Assembly: GCA_905221605.1 (NCBI GenBank)
Contig: CAJNDS010001458.1
Span: 312,001-376,000, forward strand
Origin: Symbiodinium natans
Taxonomy: Eukaryota > Sar > Dinophyceae > Suessiales > Symbiodiniaceae
Length of the DNA: 64,000 nt
Direction of reading: 5' to 3'
Positions 9,158 through 20,690 of this stretch are shown here, in pieces. The notes under the pieces were generated by a model, which had not been told where the DNA came from, did no database searches, and saw only the letters and a list, made by a program, of their open reading frames with translations. The position numbers were made by a program, and so were the translations under genes. Each line of letters begins with the position of its first letter. The stretch's first letter is position 1.

Positions 9158-10650
9158 TTCGACTTGGCCTTCAGCGCCTTCAGCTTGTCTCGGCGCTGCT
9201 CAAGTGTAAGGTGACTTCTGACTACCTTACCTTTCCCTTTTCCGCGTCCTTTCCTTCCCTTGCCCTTGGCTTTGCCGACAGCTGTGTGGGCAGCAAGAGA
9301 AAGCTGGATCGCGTGGCCAGCCTCTGGGGTCTGGTCCTCGAAGAGCTCCAGGGTGTTCAACGCGACCGCCTCAGCGTCGTCCACCTCATACTCCTCAAAT
9401 TCTTCCTCGACGTCTTCGTCTCCCCATTGCTCTTCAGCGACGTAGGCCTCGGGGATGTAGTCGAGGGGTTCATGGGAGTCCTCCTCTTTGGCTATCTCGT
9501 CGTCGAAGGCGGCATAGGCTCTTCGAGGGAATCCTCGAGATTTCCCTTTTCCTTTGCCCTTGTAGAAGGGGGTCCTTCCGGTACCCTTTGCTGAGGGCAT
9601 CGAGCCTCCCAGGGCTCGGCCTTCCTTCAGGTGCACGCCGGTGTAGTGCTCGACCAGAATCTCGGCAACGGACTCAAAGCCCTTTGAGTCCTTGGTGCAT
9701 GCCTTAATGACCAGGGACTCCTGTCTAGATAGTCCCGAAAGCTCAAGGAGTAGCTCTACTCGCATCGGCTCCGAAAGCTCGATGGAACTGTCCAGCGTCT
9801 TGAGCAACTTCCACCACCGGCGTCGTCGTGAAACGTACGACAGCATCGATTCGCCGGACTGGCGTGACAGGGTACCAGGCCTCTGTCCTACGCGGAAGAG
9901 CTCTCTGGCTTCTTCCGCAGCGCGCGGAAATACCATCTCGCGCAGCTTCGCAATGTAACGGCGCAGTCCTCCAGGTGCTGTCAGGGCCTCAACGCCCATA
10001 TCTCGCGCCAGATCAAAGGCGTCGTCTCGGAGGCCTTCGAGTACGCGATGTACCATTTCCGTCCTCGCCTTCGTGCTTGCCGGGGCCAATTCAGCGCTTT
10101 CCATGGAGAAGATACGCGGGCTCTTGTCTCCACGCCCTTTTCCTCTTCCGCCTCGGCTGGAGAGCGTCTCGAAGTCGAAGTACGCATCGTCGCGGGTTGC
10201 GCCGCTCTGGGTCGCATCTGCGGCGGGTCGCGGGGGATCCTCGCCATCATCCTCTCCAGGCCCGTCCGGGTCCTCGCCATCATCGCCGGCACCAGGCTCG
10301 GCCTCGGCACGGGCGCCCCCCGCGTCAGAGTCTCCTCTTTGGGATCCCTGACGGGATTGCGCACTGGCCTTCGCACGGATGGCATCCTCGTAGAGCTTCA
10401 GGCGCAAGAGCGTCCTGAATTCCCAGTCATGATATGTACTGGGGTCACCACCGTAGATGTATGACCCGGATTTGGTCTCGGCCATGGAGCTCGAGGAGGT
10501 GTTGCGGGTAAACCGCAGGCCTGCCACAGACATGGCAGAGGTCCAGGGAAAAGGAACTCGAGGTCGTAGAAGTCGGAGTTGCGAAGTGGGTCGATCGGCT
10601 CGCCCAAGGGCCACAAGATCGGTACCTAGGCAGCTGTAGCGGCAGGCCAC
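8992..10650 (-). CDS. Gag of element 1 with zinc knuckle
   Basis: A 552-residue frame, first of the element after the 5' LTR. A more likely start is the ATG at 10485 (MAETKSGSYIYGGDP), because the first 55 residues lie in the leader just downstream of the primer site and look unstructured. Middle part: helical capsid-like sequence (about 210-360). C-terminus: basic Lys/Gly-rich stretch, then CLRCGGTGHWAGDPEC, a zinc knuckle of spacing CX2CX4HX6C rather than the usual HX4C. Such knuckles package the element RNA. An acidic Glu/Asp tract precedes the knuckle. Confidence 0.88.
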   Translation of the reverse strand: MACRYSCLGTDLVALGRADRPTSQLRLLRPRVPFPWTSAMSVAGLRFTRNTSSSSMAETKSGSYIYGGDPSTYHDWEFRTLLRLKLYEDAIRAKASAQSRQGSQRGDSDAGGARAEAEPGAGDDGEDPDGPGEDDGEDPPRPAADATQSGATRDDAYFDFETLSSRGGRGKGRGDKSPRIFSMESAELAPASTKARTEMVHRVLEGLRDDAFDLARDMGVEALTAPGGLRRYIAKLREMVFPRAAEEARELFRVGQRPGTLSRQSGESMLSYVSRRRRWWKLLKTLDSSIELSEPMRVELLLELSGLSRQESLVIKACTKDSKGFESVAEILVEHYTGVHLKEGRALGGSMPSAKGTGRTPFYKGKGKGKSRGFPRRAYAAFDDEIAKEEDSHEPLDYIPEAYVAEEQWGDEDVEEEFEEYEVDDAEAVALNTLELFEDQTPEAGHAIQLSLAAHTAVGKAKGKGRKGRGKGKGKVVRSHLTLEQRRDKLKALKAKSKCLRCGGTGHWAGDPECKFPAGTGKSGGKAANVAVMACADLSRPTDSTYRLAHRT

Positions 10651-10660
10651 CTAAAGGTCC

Positions 10661-10673
10661 TGCTCCGCTACCA
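10661..10673 (-). other. Primer binding site of element 1 (initiator tRNA-Met 3' end)
   Basis: The minus strand reads TGGTAGCGGAGCA starting one base inside the 5' LTR. It is complementary to a tRNA ending CTCCGCTACCA, which implies an acceptor stem beginning AGCGGAG with an A1:U72 pair, the hallmark of eukaryotic initiator tRNA-Met. Animal initiator tRNA gives TGGTAGCAGAG, one difference. The match beyond about 11 bases cannot be judged here. Confidence 0.7.
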
Positions 10674-10674
10674 G

Positions 10675-10827
10675 TTTGGATTTGATCCCAAGACTGGCAG
10701 TCGCACGGTACGTTTTCACTGCATAGCGTTCATGTAACGGCTACAAGGGGCCCCTTATGAACCGATGGGCCGCGGCATATATTCACATCCTGGCATGACT
10801 ACACACTATACACAGCCTGGATTCAGA
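10675..10827 (-). repeat. LTR (5' LTR) of retrotransposon 1
   Basis: Direct repeat of 550-702; promoter end of the element for minus-strand transcription. Followed outward by CTAAA and a CCCTAAA array. Confidence 0.92.
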
Positions 10828-12426
10828 CTAAACCCTAAACCCTAAACCCTAAACCCTAAACCCTAAACCCTAAACCCAAAGCTTGAAACGACGAGTGTGT
10901 TGAGACCCCCTGTCCGGCGAGCTGGATGTCAAGCGGAGGTCGTCATCCTAAGCTTTCAAGTTTTTGCGTTTGGGAGCTGGGGGTAACGGATGGTGCGTAT
11001 GGCATTTTAAGGGCAGACATGAAGCAGGAATTGTATTCCTTGTATCCCCAACAGGACACCCAACATATACTCTCACCAATATGTTAAAAGGAACCTCATA
11101 TACACTCACCAAGAACACTAATATAAACCTGCTTCATATAACCCAGGGACTCCTGGTTTAAGGCAGCCGCTTCTGTAGGGCGTGGGCCTTAGGGTTTAGG
11201 GTTTCGGGCTCCGGAAGATGCTTCCAAAGTGCCTAAGCCCAGAAAGATAGAACCCTAAACCCTAAACCCTAAACCCTAGACCCGGAGTCCCAAAACCCTG
11301 ATCTTGCTTGGATTTATTTAGAAACTCTTCCGCCCAATGCAAAGCCTCCCACCAAGCCCTTCCGCGCACTAGATGTGCACTCTTGCGTGGAGCAGAACCT
11401 ATCCCTAAACCCTAAACCCTAAACCCTAAACCCCAAACCCTAAACCCTAAACCCGAAACCCGAAACCCTAAACCCTACACGCCGTAAGCCCCATTATCCA
11501 TCGTCGATCACGTCCCAGCTGCCAGCTCCACCACGGCGTCGCACATGAGGCGGAGCAGGGCTTGCGCGGCGCCTTGGGGCTGCGACCCCTGGGGAGTAGG
11601 GTTTAGGGTTTAGGGTTTAGGGTTTAGGGTTTAGGGTTTAGGGTTTAGGGTTTAGGGTTTAGGGTTTAGAAATGAGTAGGGTTTCGGGTTTGGGGTTTAG
11701 GGTTTAGGGTTTGGGGTTTGGGGTTTTGAAATGAAGGATTCGGGTTTGGTGTTTAGGGTTTGGGTTTCAGGTTTAGGGCTTTGGGGCTTCCCTTATGAAT
11801 AAGGACCCCAGTAAGGTACCCGCAATTTCGAAACCCCGCAGATCGGAATCTCTGGGGGATTAGGGTTTAGAGAGTTGGGTCTGGGACCGTATACTAAACC
11901 GCTGCACTCATATGTCTCCTGTACTACAACTGGCGAAGAGCCCCCGAAAACTGGCGAAGAACTGAAAGCAGTGCTCGAAATGGTCTCTCAGGCCTGACCG
12001 TCGGCGGAACCTTAAAGGGTTTAGGGTTTAGGGTTTAGGGTTTAGGGTTTAGGGTTTAGGGTTTAGTTTCGACCTACCCCCCCCCCCCCCCCCCAAGGCC
12101 CTGACCTCCTACTCAACCCTCAGCCCCCTGAGTCCCTAAAGCCCTAAACTCCTAAGTCGAAGTCGGAAGCCCTAAACCCTAAACCCTAAACCCTAAACCC
12201 TAAACCCTAAACCCTAAACCCTAAACCCTAAACCCTAAACCCTAAACCCTCCACCCTAAAGCCCAAAAGCCCTAAAGCCCTGAACTCCTGAGTCGGGGGC
12301 CCTAAGTTTAGAGGGTCCTCAAGGAGCCGAGTGGGATGTTCATCCCGAGGTCCCTACTTAAGCCCCCTAGCACCCTCAACCCTAAACCCTAAACCCTAAA
12401 CCCTAAACCCTAAACCCTAAACCCAG
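10828..12426. repeat. Telomere-like patchwork with one S-family repeat
   Basis: CCCTAAA blocks at 10828-10877, 11251-11280, 11403-11478, 12170-12251 and 12378-12424; TTTAGGG blocks at 11598-11668 (with TTTGGGG variants to about 11770) and 12017-12065. A poly-C tract lies at about 12072-12094. An S-family element lies at 11036-11151. Islands at about 10880-10980 and 11500-11598 are GC-rich and mostly stop-free, but readable on either strand. No gene is called with confidence. Confidence 0.85.
11036..11151 (+). repeat. S-family interspersed repeat, copy 1
   Basis: Head CCCCAACAGGACACCC, body with two ACTCACCAA units around AAAAGGAACCT, tail AATATAAACC...GCTTCATAT. The same order recurs at 50396-50602, 54298-54472 and 57131-57242. 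Confidence 0.75.
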
Positions 12427-13968
12427 CTCTTTGGGAATACGTTGGAGTCTTTGGCATTTCCTGAAAGGCCCCGCAGAATCGGCCAAGTGTCTCAGTTGCG
12501 TCTGGGCATTCTTGCGTTGGATGTTCAGCTCTACGCGCCTGGTCGGGTTTAAGGTTTAGGGTTTAGGGTTTAGGGTTTAGGGTTTAGGGTTTAGGGTTTA
12601 GGGTTTAGGGAATCAGGGTCCCTACGGGCTTTGCATGCCGCAATCTGGAGCTTGGGAGCATCCAACATGCTTGAACAACATCTCCGGGGGGGCTTTAGGT
12701 GGGTGAAGGTTGGGGTTGAGCAAACCCTAAACCCTAAACCCTAAACCCTTAAACGCCCTTCTTTGGGCACCCTAAAGTAGTCGCGGCATGACCGCCAACA
12801 AACCAGAGAACTGAAAGTCACCCTAAACCCTAAACCCTAAACCAGCCTTCGGATATACAAGCCTTTGTTGCTGTGGAAGAGTCTAGGTTGATGGTGGCGT
12901 CTAGGGCCAAACCCTGATCCTCCTCTCTGTTATACAAGGTTGTTCGCTGAACTCTAAACCCTAAACCCTAAACCCTGAACCCTTAACCCTGAACCCTGAA
13001 CCCTAAACCCTGAACCCAAAACCCCAACAAACCACCTGAAAAAGATTCCATACAAGATCCTCTCGAATCGCAGAAGGCAAGATGCAAATTGCCCAGGCGT
13101 CTACGCAAAAAGTCGCTCCGGGCTTCAGAGGTCGGGGGCTTCACTCTCAACCCTGAACCCTGAACCCTGAACTCTGAACCCGAAACCCTAAACCCTAAAC
13201 CTTTCCTCTTTTCCTATAGGAAGGCAACGGGATGGGATCGGTTGTGGGTTAGGGCTGTGGGGTTTAACCCTAAACCCTAAACCCTAAACCCCAAACCCCA
13301 AACCCCAAACCCTAAACCCTAAAGCCCCAAAGCGATCTCAAGCCCAGGCACTGCGACAGTGTGCTCTGACAACTGGTGGCCACGAGCAGGGCGACAGCAA
13401 CTTGTGTCAGCGACGTCCACAGGACCTTGTTGGGTTTAGGGTTTAGGGTTTAGGGTTTAGGGTTCGGGGGAAAATAACTTTTGGGTGTTGAAGAGCTTCC
13501 GATGGCAGGGTTTAGGGTTTAGGGTTAGAAGGGTCGAGCTTGTAGCTTCCGGTTCGCTGTCCCAAAGCCTCCCCGGTCAAGGGATATTTGTCCAAGCAGT
13601 CTCGCGGACTGGGAAGCCAAGGTTCATATTCTAAGCTTCCGCTGCGACCTAGAGGCTGAGGTATGTCTAGGCATGTTTAGGTATGTTAAGGTTGTAGGGT
13701 TTTAGGGTTTTAGGAACTTTGGGGGATTGGGCTTAGGTGTATGTAGGTTGTAGGGATTCGGGCATGTTTCGGTTTGAGGGGTTGTAGGGGTCTCCTCTAG
13801 GGCTGCAATGGGTTTCCAACAATTGGGGTTCCCTTTTTAGTGTCCAGGGGTCTGCTGCCCCCCCCCCCTCCGCCCTGCCCCTAGGGCGAAGCCTTGAAGC
13901 TTGTAAGCTTTCTAGGCTTGTAGCTCCCTGAGCAGGCGGGCTGCGGATTGATGCGGGCAACCGAAACA
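12427..13968 (+). other. Candidate spliced gene segment: seven phase-compatible small exons
   Basis: Seven islands can be joined in one open frame using AG/GT borders: 12427-12546, 12846-12886, 13074-13130, 13220-13247, 13333-13433, 13546-13660 and 13924-13968 (169 codons, no stop). Acceptors end CAG, AAAG or TAG, one of them preceded by TTTCCTCTTTTCCTATAG. Donors include GAG|GTATGT, and two others run directly into telomere-like repeat (GTTTAGGG or GTTTAAGG). Sample peptides are IGQVSQLRLGILALDVQLYA and SRDICPSSLADWEAKVHILS. I do not recognise the protein. Caution: the first exon is also open in a second plus frame and on the minus strand, and borders were chosen by eye, so this is a hypothesis. 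Confidence 0.3.
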
Positions 13969-16310
13969 GTTTACTAATGGCGGCTACCTGCTCCATTGGA
14001 AAATTGCTTGGGGGCCGTTTTCGTATTGAAATGTTAAAAGAAAGAGCACATAAAGCCGGACACCAGAAAATTACGGAGGTTCTGATTCAAAATAATTTTG
14101 GGCCGCGCACTTCGCATAATTGCGGACCACCCTCATCAATGGGGGGGGGGTCCCCCATAAGTCTTCCAGAAAAACGCTCAATAGCCCTGTGGCTAAAGCG
14201 AGTCCAACATTAACATAGGGCCTCAATAATTGGAATAGGGTTTTTGCGGCTAATGATGGCAGAATAATTTCGGGACCAGACGGGAATACTATTAGTATTT
14301 GTTCCAACCCCCCCCGTCCCGTATTCCCAAGTGGTTTTTCGGGTTCGCGGGACCTCGAGTTGTTTTGTAGGGCACCCTGTACCCTAAACCCTAAACCCGA
14401 AACCCTAAACCAAGGGGGGTGCAGGCCAGTTGCTGTATTTATGTCACCCAGGTTGCCCAGGTCCTCTGTAGCAGATCTGTAGCACATGACCAAGACCTGT
14501 CCCAGTGGCAATCAGGGTTCAGGTGCGCTTTCCTTCCATTCCGCACTTAAACCCCCGACCCCAAACACAAAGCCCGCAACATTCCAGAGGCCGTCTGTGC
14601 ACACAAGAACCACACAAAGAACCTTGACCACTTGTCCACCCAAATATGAATGGACAAGCTTTGCATCTACACAAGTTGGGCTTGCGGATTGCGTGAGAAT
14701 GAAAGTCGCAGCTTCAATCAGGTTTTTCCAAACCCGAAACCCTACACCCTAAACCCTGAGCCCTAACCTTCCCTAAACCCTAAACAAGACATCGCCTTGC
14801 AAATAGCACACAGCCGAGACTCGAAGAGCAAGTTGAAGAAGAGTGCCAGGGAGATGCGGTTGCACATGATGCTGCCTCGATGCTGGGTTTTGGGGTTAAG
14901 GGTTTAGGGTTGAGGGTTTAGGGTTTAAGGTTTCGGGCTTTAGGTAGCAAGCTCAAACCCTAAACCCTAAACCCCCTAAACCCTGTTTTTGACCTTTGCA
15001 AGCTCAGGTCTCCCTTGTGTTTGTGCTCGCGATCATGTTGTTCATTTATGTGCTTGAGCTTGGAAGAGCCAAATCCTGCAAAAGGGGCCTCGGCAAGCCA
15101 CGCCAGCAACAACGCAATCTAGGGGCCTGAATATTAAGGTTTAGGGTTTAGGGTTCAGAAAAGGGCTTTTTGGCATGGCATATCTATCTAAGGACCATAA
15201 GGGACAATAAGGGAATGCCATTCTGTAGTAAGTATTCCGACCCATGTGTTACACAAAACACGCCCTCTGGCTTTGGAAGCCCTGAACTTCTCGAGGAGCG
15301 CTGTGTCTATATTCCCCTTAGAACCTTCAAAACATCTTGGGTTTAGAAACAGAAATATTAAAAATAATTCCCAAGGGGATATGGGGTGTCTTGCGGGAAC
15401 GTTCTGAGACTTTTTTCGTGGAATTGGCTCAGAGACTGGAGCTGTCCCCCCTCCCCCCCCTCTCCCCTTGTGAGGGCGGCACAAGAATGAAATACCCTAA
15501 ACCCTAAACCCTAAACCCCAAACCCGAAACCCTAAACTGCCCTAGGACAAGGGCAAGATGCGATTAGATATTAACAACGAACTAGACGCACTGGTGGACA
15601 CACTAAGCAAGGACAATGGGGGTTTCCGAAATTCGGGGTACCTTATTGGAGTGCTTAGTATGGGGATCTATAGTGGGTCCCCTATTTACACCCTAAACCC
15701 TAAACCCTAAACCAAAAACCCAAACTAGAGACACTGGTGGACAGGCGACGTAGCGTGACAGAAGGACATTTACATCGGCAAGGTGCACCCAGTAGCAGAG
15801 GTGAAGCGCAGGGTCATGCATGGGTTTAGGATTTAGGGTTTAGGGTTCCGGGTCTGGCGTTCCGGGTTTAGGGGTTTAAAGAGGGCTTATACGGCCACCT
15901 GAACCCTAAGAAACAGGAATGGGTGGGTCTTAGCATATGCATCTAATCTGGTCAATGTCATTGGTGGCCATGGTGCACGGCAGTCGAAAGAAGAGCAGAA
16001 CGATGTAGGAGAACGTGTAGGCTTGCCTCTTCCGGCCCTAACCCTAAACCCTAAACCCTCAACCCTAAACCCTAAAAACTCTAAACCGTGAAGGCTCCAC
16101 CCAACCACCCAGAACGCCCTCCAACAGAATCCTCAACCCGGAACATTGGCCCCTAAACCCTAAACCCTAAACCCTAAACCCTAAACCCTAAATCCTAAAC
16201 CCTAAAACCCTAAACCCTAAACCCTCAACCCTGACTTCTCATCCCTAAACCCCAGACCGTGAACCCTTAAACGAACACTCCCATCTTCATTGAAAGGGAA
16301 CAACGAGGCT
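13969..16310. other. Telomere-like patchwork, no clear gene
   Basis: Contains short CCCTAAA and TTTAGGG blocks (for example 15493-15536, 15690-15712 and a larger one at 16151-16230), an AT-richer unique stretch at about 13975-14320 of unknown origin, a truncated M1 copy at 15616-15690, and exon-like islands near 14483-14516 (HMTKTCPSGNQ) and 14630-14720 (KYEWTSFASTQVGLADCVRM, open and ending before GTTTTT). No full gene can be assembled. Confidence 0.7.
15616..15690 (+). repeat. M1 palindromic element, partial copy
   Basis: Begins ATGGGGGTTTCCGAAATTCG and contains GGGGTACC; the right terminal repeat is reduced to GGTCCCCTATTTAC. Confidence 0.6.
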
Positions 16311-17090
16311 TTCCGAAAACCTATAAGAATTATAGTACTTAGTACTTAGGGTTTAGGGTGGGGTCCCCCAACTTCAGAACCCCCATATATACATATACAT
16401 ATACATATACATATATATATATATGTACACTGACCAAAAACAGGACTATGAACCCTGTACTTAATCCGAAAGCCTGGGAAGATGAGGTTTAACTGGGGTT
16501 TCGGGGTTGACATTTGGAGTTTCATCAGGGTGTGGGGGTCTAGGGTTTAGTGTTTTTTGTTTTTTTGGCGGGGGGGGGTGGGGGGGGCAGGGGAGGGAGA
16601 GAGGGGGGGTTAGGGTCTTCAAGGGGCTCACAGGGGTAAAGGTTCCTAGGAAGCCTTAGGGAAAGGTACATTTAGTGACCGTTGGGTTGCCTCTGGAATG
16701 CCTAAGCCCTAAACCCCAAACCCTAAACCCGGCTTGCGGAGGGGGTGGGCGTGTCTTGATTCAGTCAAGCTCGGCCTTTCGGCTCATGGCTTTACGAACC
16801 TTGATAAACATGTTTTTTTTTTAAGATATACCCTCGGGTTTTTATTCACAAAATGAATCCTAAGGTGGTCTTGAGAAGGGCTTAGGGTTCAGGGTTCAGG
16901 GTTTTGGGTTTAAGATTTTCTGAGAAGCGTTTATGGTACCACTGCGCCGCCAGGGATGCAAAGTGAGGCACCCTCAACATTGACCGTTTCGCCCCGGAGG
17001 GACCGCAACTGCTGTAGGGCCACAGCCAGGGCTCTGTAAGAACCCCAAAACCAAAGGCTAAATACCTGAACCCTAAAATCCCTCAAGGCT
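16311..17090. other. Mixed low-complexity stretch
   Basis: TA/CATA microsatellite at about 16385-16430 followed by an S-family tail (CACTGACCAAAAACAGG... to 16465), a G-rich tract at 16567-16608, and scattered single telomere-like units. No gene seen. Confidence 0.7.
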
Positions 17091-17195
17091 ATATGGGGGT
17101 TTACGAAATTAGGGGTGCCGTTTTGGGGTCCTGATTATAAGGGAATCCTACTGGTTGGGGGTCTGTTTTAAGGATTGTGCGTAAACCCCCCATAT
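17091..17195. repeat. M1 palindromic element, best-preserved ends
   Basis: Terminal inverted repeats ATATGGGGGTTTACG at left and its complement at right (CGTAAACCCCCCATAT), differing by one base in G-run length; 105 bp in all. The internal segment GGGGTCCTGATTATAAGGGA is shared with copies at 35852 and, more loosely, 37291 and 36607. No coding capacity: a non-autonomous MITE-like element. Confidence 0.8.
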
Positions 17196-19502
17196 ACGCT
17201 GAATCCTAAGCCCCATAAACCCTAAACACTCCACAAGTGCAGTGCTCAAAATCGGGCTGAGGAAAACACCGGCCATGTTGTCATCACATGGCTTGACGCC
17301 GTAAGCCGTAGAGAATATACATGTACATATGACAAAACACAGATAGGCAAAAATCGAGACCCCGGAAAGGGAGCCTGAATGCAAAGTAAACCCCAACCCC
17401 CCTAAACCCTGAACCCTAAACCTTCAATCCTAAACCCTAAACCCTAATCCCTAAACCTTCAATCCTAAATTCTAAACTCTAAACCCTTTACCTTGAACCC
17501 CGAAGTGAAGCTGAGCAGCTCGGCTGCCGTGAACCAAGGCGTAATATACATCAGGGCAAACAGCATGTACAGCCCATACCTGGGTTGAGTGTTTGCGTGC
17601 TTGTTTAGGATGTTCCCCCTAAAACTAACAGTCCTTGATAGGGATTATGCCCCCCCCCCCCCCTATCACAATCCCCATTAAGGACTGTTAGTCTCAGGGG
17701 AAACATCCCAATGCCTAATAATTCAGGGGTCGGGATGGTTTCAGATCTGTTTGTCCAAGACCCGGCTGGTCCTTGGTAGGGAATGAGGGAATGGGGTACC
17801 CGATATAATCCACCCTAAACCCTAAATCCTAAACCCTAAACCTTAAGGTTCCCTCATTCCCTACTAAGAACCAAGTGGGAAACCTCAAGGTTCAGGTCTG
17901 CTACTCCTTGAGGTGTAGAAGGATGCAAGGCGTGCTGCGTGTCCGTTCTTTGGCCTTGCAGAAGCCTCGGTTAGGGTTCGGGTTGGGTGGGGGTGGGGGG
18001 TTCTTGCTCGGAAAGTTGAAACCCTAAACCCTGAACCCTGAACCCTAAACCCCTCTCGGTCGATTTTCGGGGTCACATGTGCAACCCTGTAAAGGCCATC
18101 AAAGGAGCCCCGCGGATTCTATTAAGAAACATATAGATGGCACCGGGAACTGAGGCGGCTCCTTCTTGCCAAAACCCCGGAACTCCAAACCCTAAACCAT
18201 CCCTCTGGACTGTGGAAGACAGGTTGAGGTTTGGGGGTTGGGCTTTGGGGTTTGGGGTTTGGGGGTGCCAAAGTGCGGAGATTCTGAGAAGGGGGCCGTC
18301 ACTTAAAGAAGAACCCGCCCCGAAACCTTCGCCAACGGATCGTGGAAGCCGTGCAAGACAGACTCCCCAAAGTCTCTAAACTCCCTAACCCTAAACTCCC
18401 TAAACTCCCGAAACCCCCCTGAAAGCCCCGAACCCTAAACCTAAACCCTAAGCCCTAAGCCCTAAGCCCTAAGCCCTAAGCCCTAAGCCCGCAGCCCTAA
18501 GCCCTAAGCCCTAAACCCTAAACCCTAAACCCTAAACCCCAAGCCGAGATGCCATGCAGCGAGGGTCCGGGCAGACACCGCGGCCGGGCACCAGCAGGTC
18601 AGAGTTCCGGCCGCGAAGACAGAGATGTTCCCCCAGGTGACCTTCAATCTGCTGCTTAAGAACCCCGTTTGGGGTTTAGGGTTTAGGGTTTAGGGTTTAT
18701 GGTTAGGTGCTGAGTTCAAGGCTTGGGGTTCAGCGTTATTCAGGGTTCAGGGTTTAGGGTGCAGGGCTTGGGGCTTAGGCAAGCCAAGCAGCCTGACACC
18801 TGAGCCACACAACTCCTGTTCGCTTGCAACTAGAGCCATCGTCGAACTTAGGGTTTAGGGTTTAGGCAGTATAACATGTCGAACACCAAATCACGCGAGT
18901 TCTATATTATAGACAACAAGAAAAAATACCATTCCTGGACGGAGATTTTGCAGATCAGGATTCAGGATTGATGGCTGGGCAGGGATCTAACACTCTCCTC
19001 CTCTAGTGAAACCCCACACTCGTCCCTGATCGGCTCAGATTTGCTAATTAAGGGCTCTTAGGGCTTCAGGGCTTTAAGGTTTAGGGTTCGGGGCTTTTGG
19101 AGCTTGAATCCATGCGGCGGCCGAAGACATCCAGCGCTCTCGGCCGAGGAAGATGCTCTGCTGCATGGAGAGAACATTGCTGAAGCTCAGGACGCAAAAC
19201 ACCGCGAGGAACCTGACTTAGGGACGAGCGTGCGATCATTTACTAACGTAAAACCCCAGTGCCGGCTACACCGGCCGCGGCTCCAGTCCACGCAGCCGCT
19301 TCAGGGTTTAGGGTTTAGGGTTTAGCCCTCCTCCCTCCCCACCCCCGTCTCCCTGATCGGAAACTTTGTCACTATCATGACACTATCATGGGAAGGTTGT
19401 ATGGTGTCGGGGAGGGGTTGAGACGAAAGGGAGGAGACGTGCTCTTTGCTTTTCTCACAATGAAGGCTCATGGAGTTGTAGCTTTGGACTAAACTGCAAA
19501 CA
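17196..19502. other. Telomere-like patchwork with CCCTAAG array
   Basis: Contains CCCTAAA blocks (17400-17480, 17812-17845), an imperfect palindrome around a poly-C tract at 17605-17710 (AACAGTCCTTGATAGGGATT and its complement), a CCCTAAG-dominated array at 18441-18500 continuing as CCCTAAA to 18540, and GC-rich islands (for example 18548-18660, 19100-19300). No gene assigned. Confidence 0.7.
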
Positions 19503-19553
19503 CTAAACCTTAAACCCTAAACCCTAAACCCTAAACCCTAAACCCTAAACCGG
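19503..19553 (+). repeat. CCCTAAA array
   Basis: About seven near-perfect units. With the opposite-orientation array at 19629 it flanks a 75-bp GC-rich island that begins after CCCAG and stays open into the GTTTAGGG repeat. Confidence 0.9.
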
Positions 19554-19628
19554 CCTCCTCGCCCAGAGGACCCGGAGCTGAAGAACTTCAGATGCAATCA
19601 GCAGCTCCTGGGAGCGTCGACGTCCGGG

Positions 19629-19742
19629 ATAGGGTTTAGGGTTTAGGGTTTAGGGTTTAGGGTTTAGGGTTTAGGGTTTAGGGTTTAGGGTTTAGGGTTT
19701 AGGGTTTAGGGTTTAGGGTTTAGGGTTTAGGGTTTAGGGTTA
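19629..19742 (-). repeat. TTTAGGG array, about 16 units
   Basis: One of the longest perfect heptamer arrays in the window. Confidence 0.95.
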
Positions 19743-20690
19743 GTGGATTCATCTTTGCATGACGCGTATATTTCCCTTCCTGATGAAACCAATGAGAACA
19801 AGCCCAAGTCCGTCAGGAGCGAGCGAAAGGCAAGAGCGCAAAACGCTTGCATTTTCTTGGGCTTTGTGAACACCTGAACGGCCCATGGTTTTGGGTCGCG
19901 TTGTTAGGTCGGTGGCTTCCTCGTCCTCAAGGATGGCTCACTTTCGAAGAGACGAGCGTGCTGAAAGTGAAGAAGGGACGGAACTTGCCAGTCAAGCAGT
20001 TGGTTTTTGCAGCCGTCGGACCTTTCCTAACCTTACAATCGCTGTGTCACGCAACTTGACCCAAAGACCCGTGTTAAGTCCTAGAACATCAACCTACCTT
20101 AGGATTTTTTGCTGCACTATGTCACTATGTTGGCACGCTTTTGGATTGAGTTACAAGGAAATCACCGGAGAGAACGAACGCATGAGTTCAAGATCCAAAA
20201 AACACAGAACGAACCCGCACATTCTTCTAAGTTCTTTTGCTGCTGACTTTCGGGCTTCCAACGCTTGTCTTTCTGGCTGCATCAAGAGAGAAATGAGAAC
20301 GCTCGTATGTTGCTTCCACGGGGCTCGCGTCTGAATGTGAAAACTCAACTTCATTCATGCGTCACTTCGCTCTTTGTGATTCTGGTCTATTCTCACGTAG
20401 ACACGAACAATGTCCAAGTCTGTGAGCTCAATGTCTTATTCGGGTGGTCTTTCTCCTGGTTATGGAATCCAAAGAACGACCGCAGCACCCATCACACCTT
20501 GACTTGAGACCCTAACCAACTAACGCTCACATCTTGGTCTTGTGCTCACACCCTCAGTCTCTATCTACCTCCACTATTTACGTGAGAGAAGCCCCGTGCA
20601 GGAGAACAATTCTGATGTTAGCAACAGACCCGAAGATCACAGTGTCTCTTGAATGTTATAGAATCCCCTAACCCTAAACCGTTATAAAAC
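19743..20690. other. Repeat-poor unique stretch, no gene recognised
   Basis: About 950 bases almost free of telomere-like units. A plus-strand frame of 150 codons (19885-20334) exists but looks like chance: Cys/Ser-rich, no motif. It could be intron, intergenic DNA or a decayed element. Confidence 0.6.

Larger units (their letters stand above)
550..10827 (-). mobile_element. Ty1/copia LTR retrotransposon 1, about 10.3 kb, with RapZ-C-like domain
   Basis: Two apparently identical 153-bp direct repeats (550-702 and 10675-10827) bound a minus-strand coding region in copia order: gag with zinc knuckle, protease, extra RapZ-C-like domain, GAG-pre-integrase zinc finger, integrase, reverse transcriptase, RNase H. 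A tRNA-type primer site lies one base inside the right LTR (10661-10673) and a purine-rich tract inside the left one (703-716, minus strand). CTAAA occurs on both outer sides (545-549 and 10828-10832), a possible 5-bp target duplication, though the telomere-like target makes this ambiguous. Six open frames replace the expected one or two: four steps need a -1 shift, each next to a G-run, and one is an in-frame TGA. LTR identity implies a recent insertion, so the breaks are either very recent or homopolymer sequencing errors. Confidence 0.95.

Noticed and set aside
11500-11598. Minus-strand exon reading QALLRLMCDAVVELAAG
   Set aside because: Plausible with an acceptor CTCCCCAG, but the same island is open on the plus strand as well; strand cannot be decided here.
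16385-16430. Promoter-like TATA tracts
   Set aside because: These are TA/CATA microsatellites inside S-family repeats; no evidence of a transcription start.
19885-20334. 150-codon plus-strand frame in a repeat-poor stretch
   Set aside because: Composition looks random and no motif or splice border supports it; kept only as a regional note.
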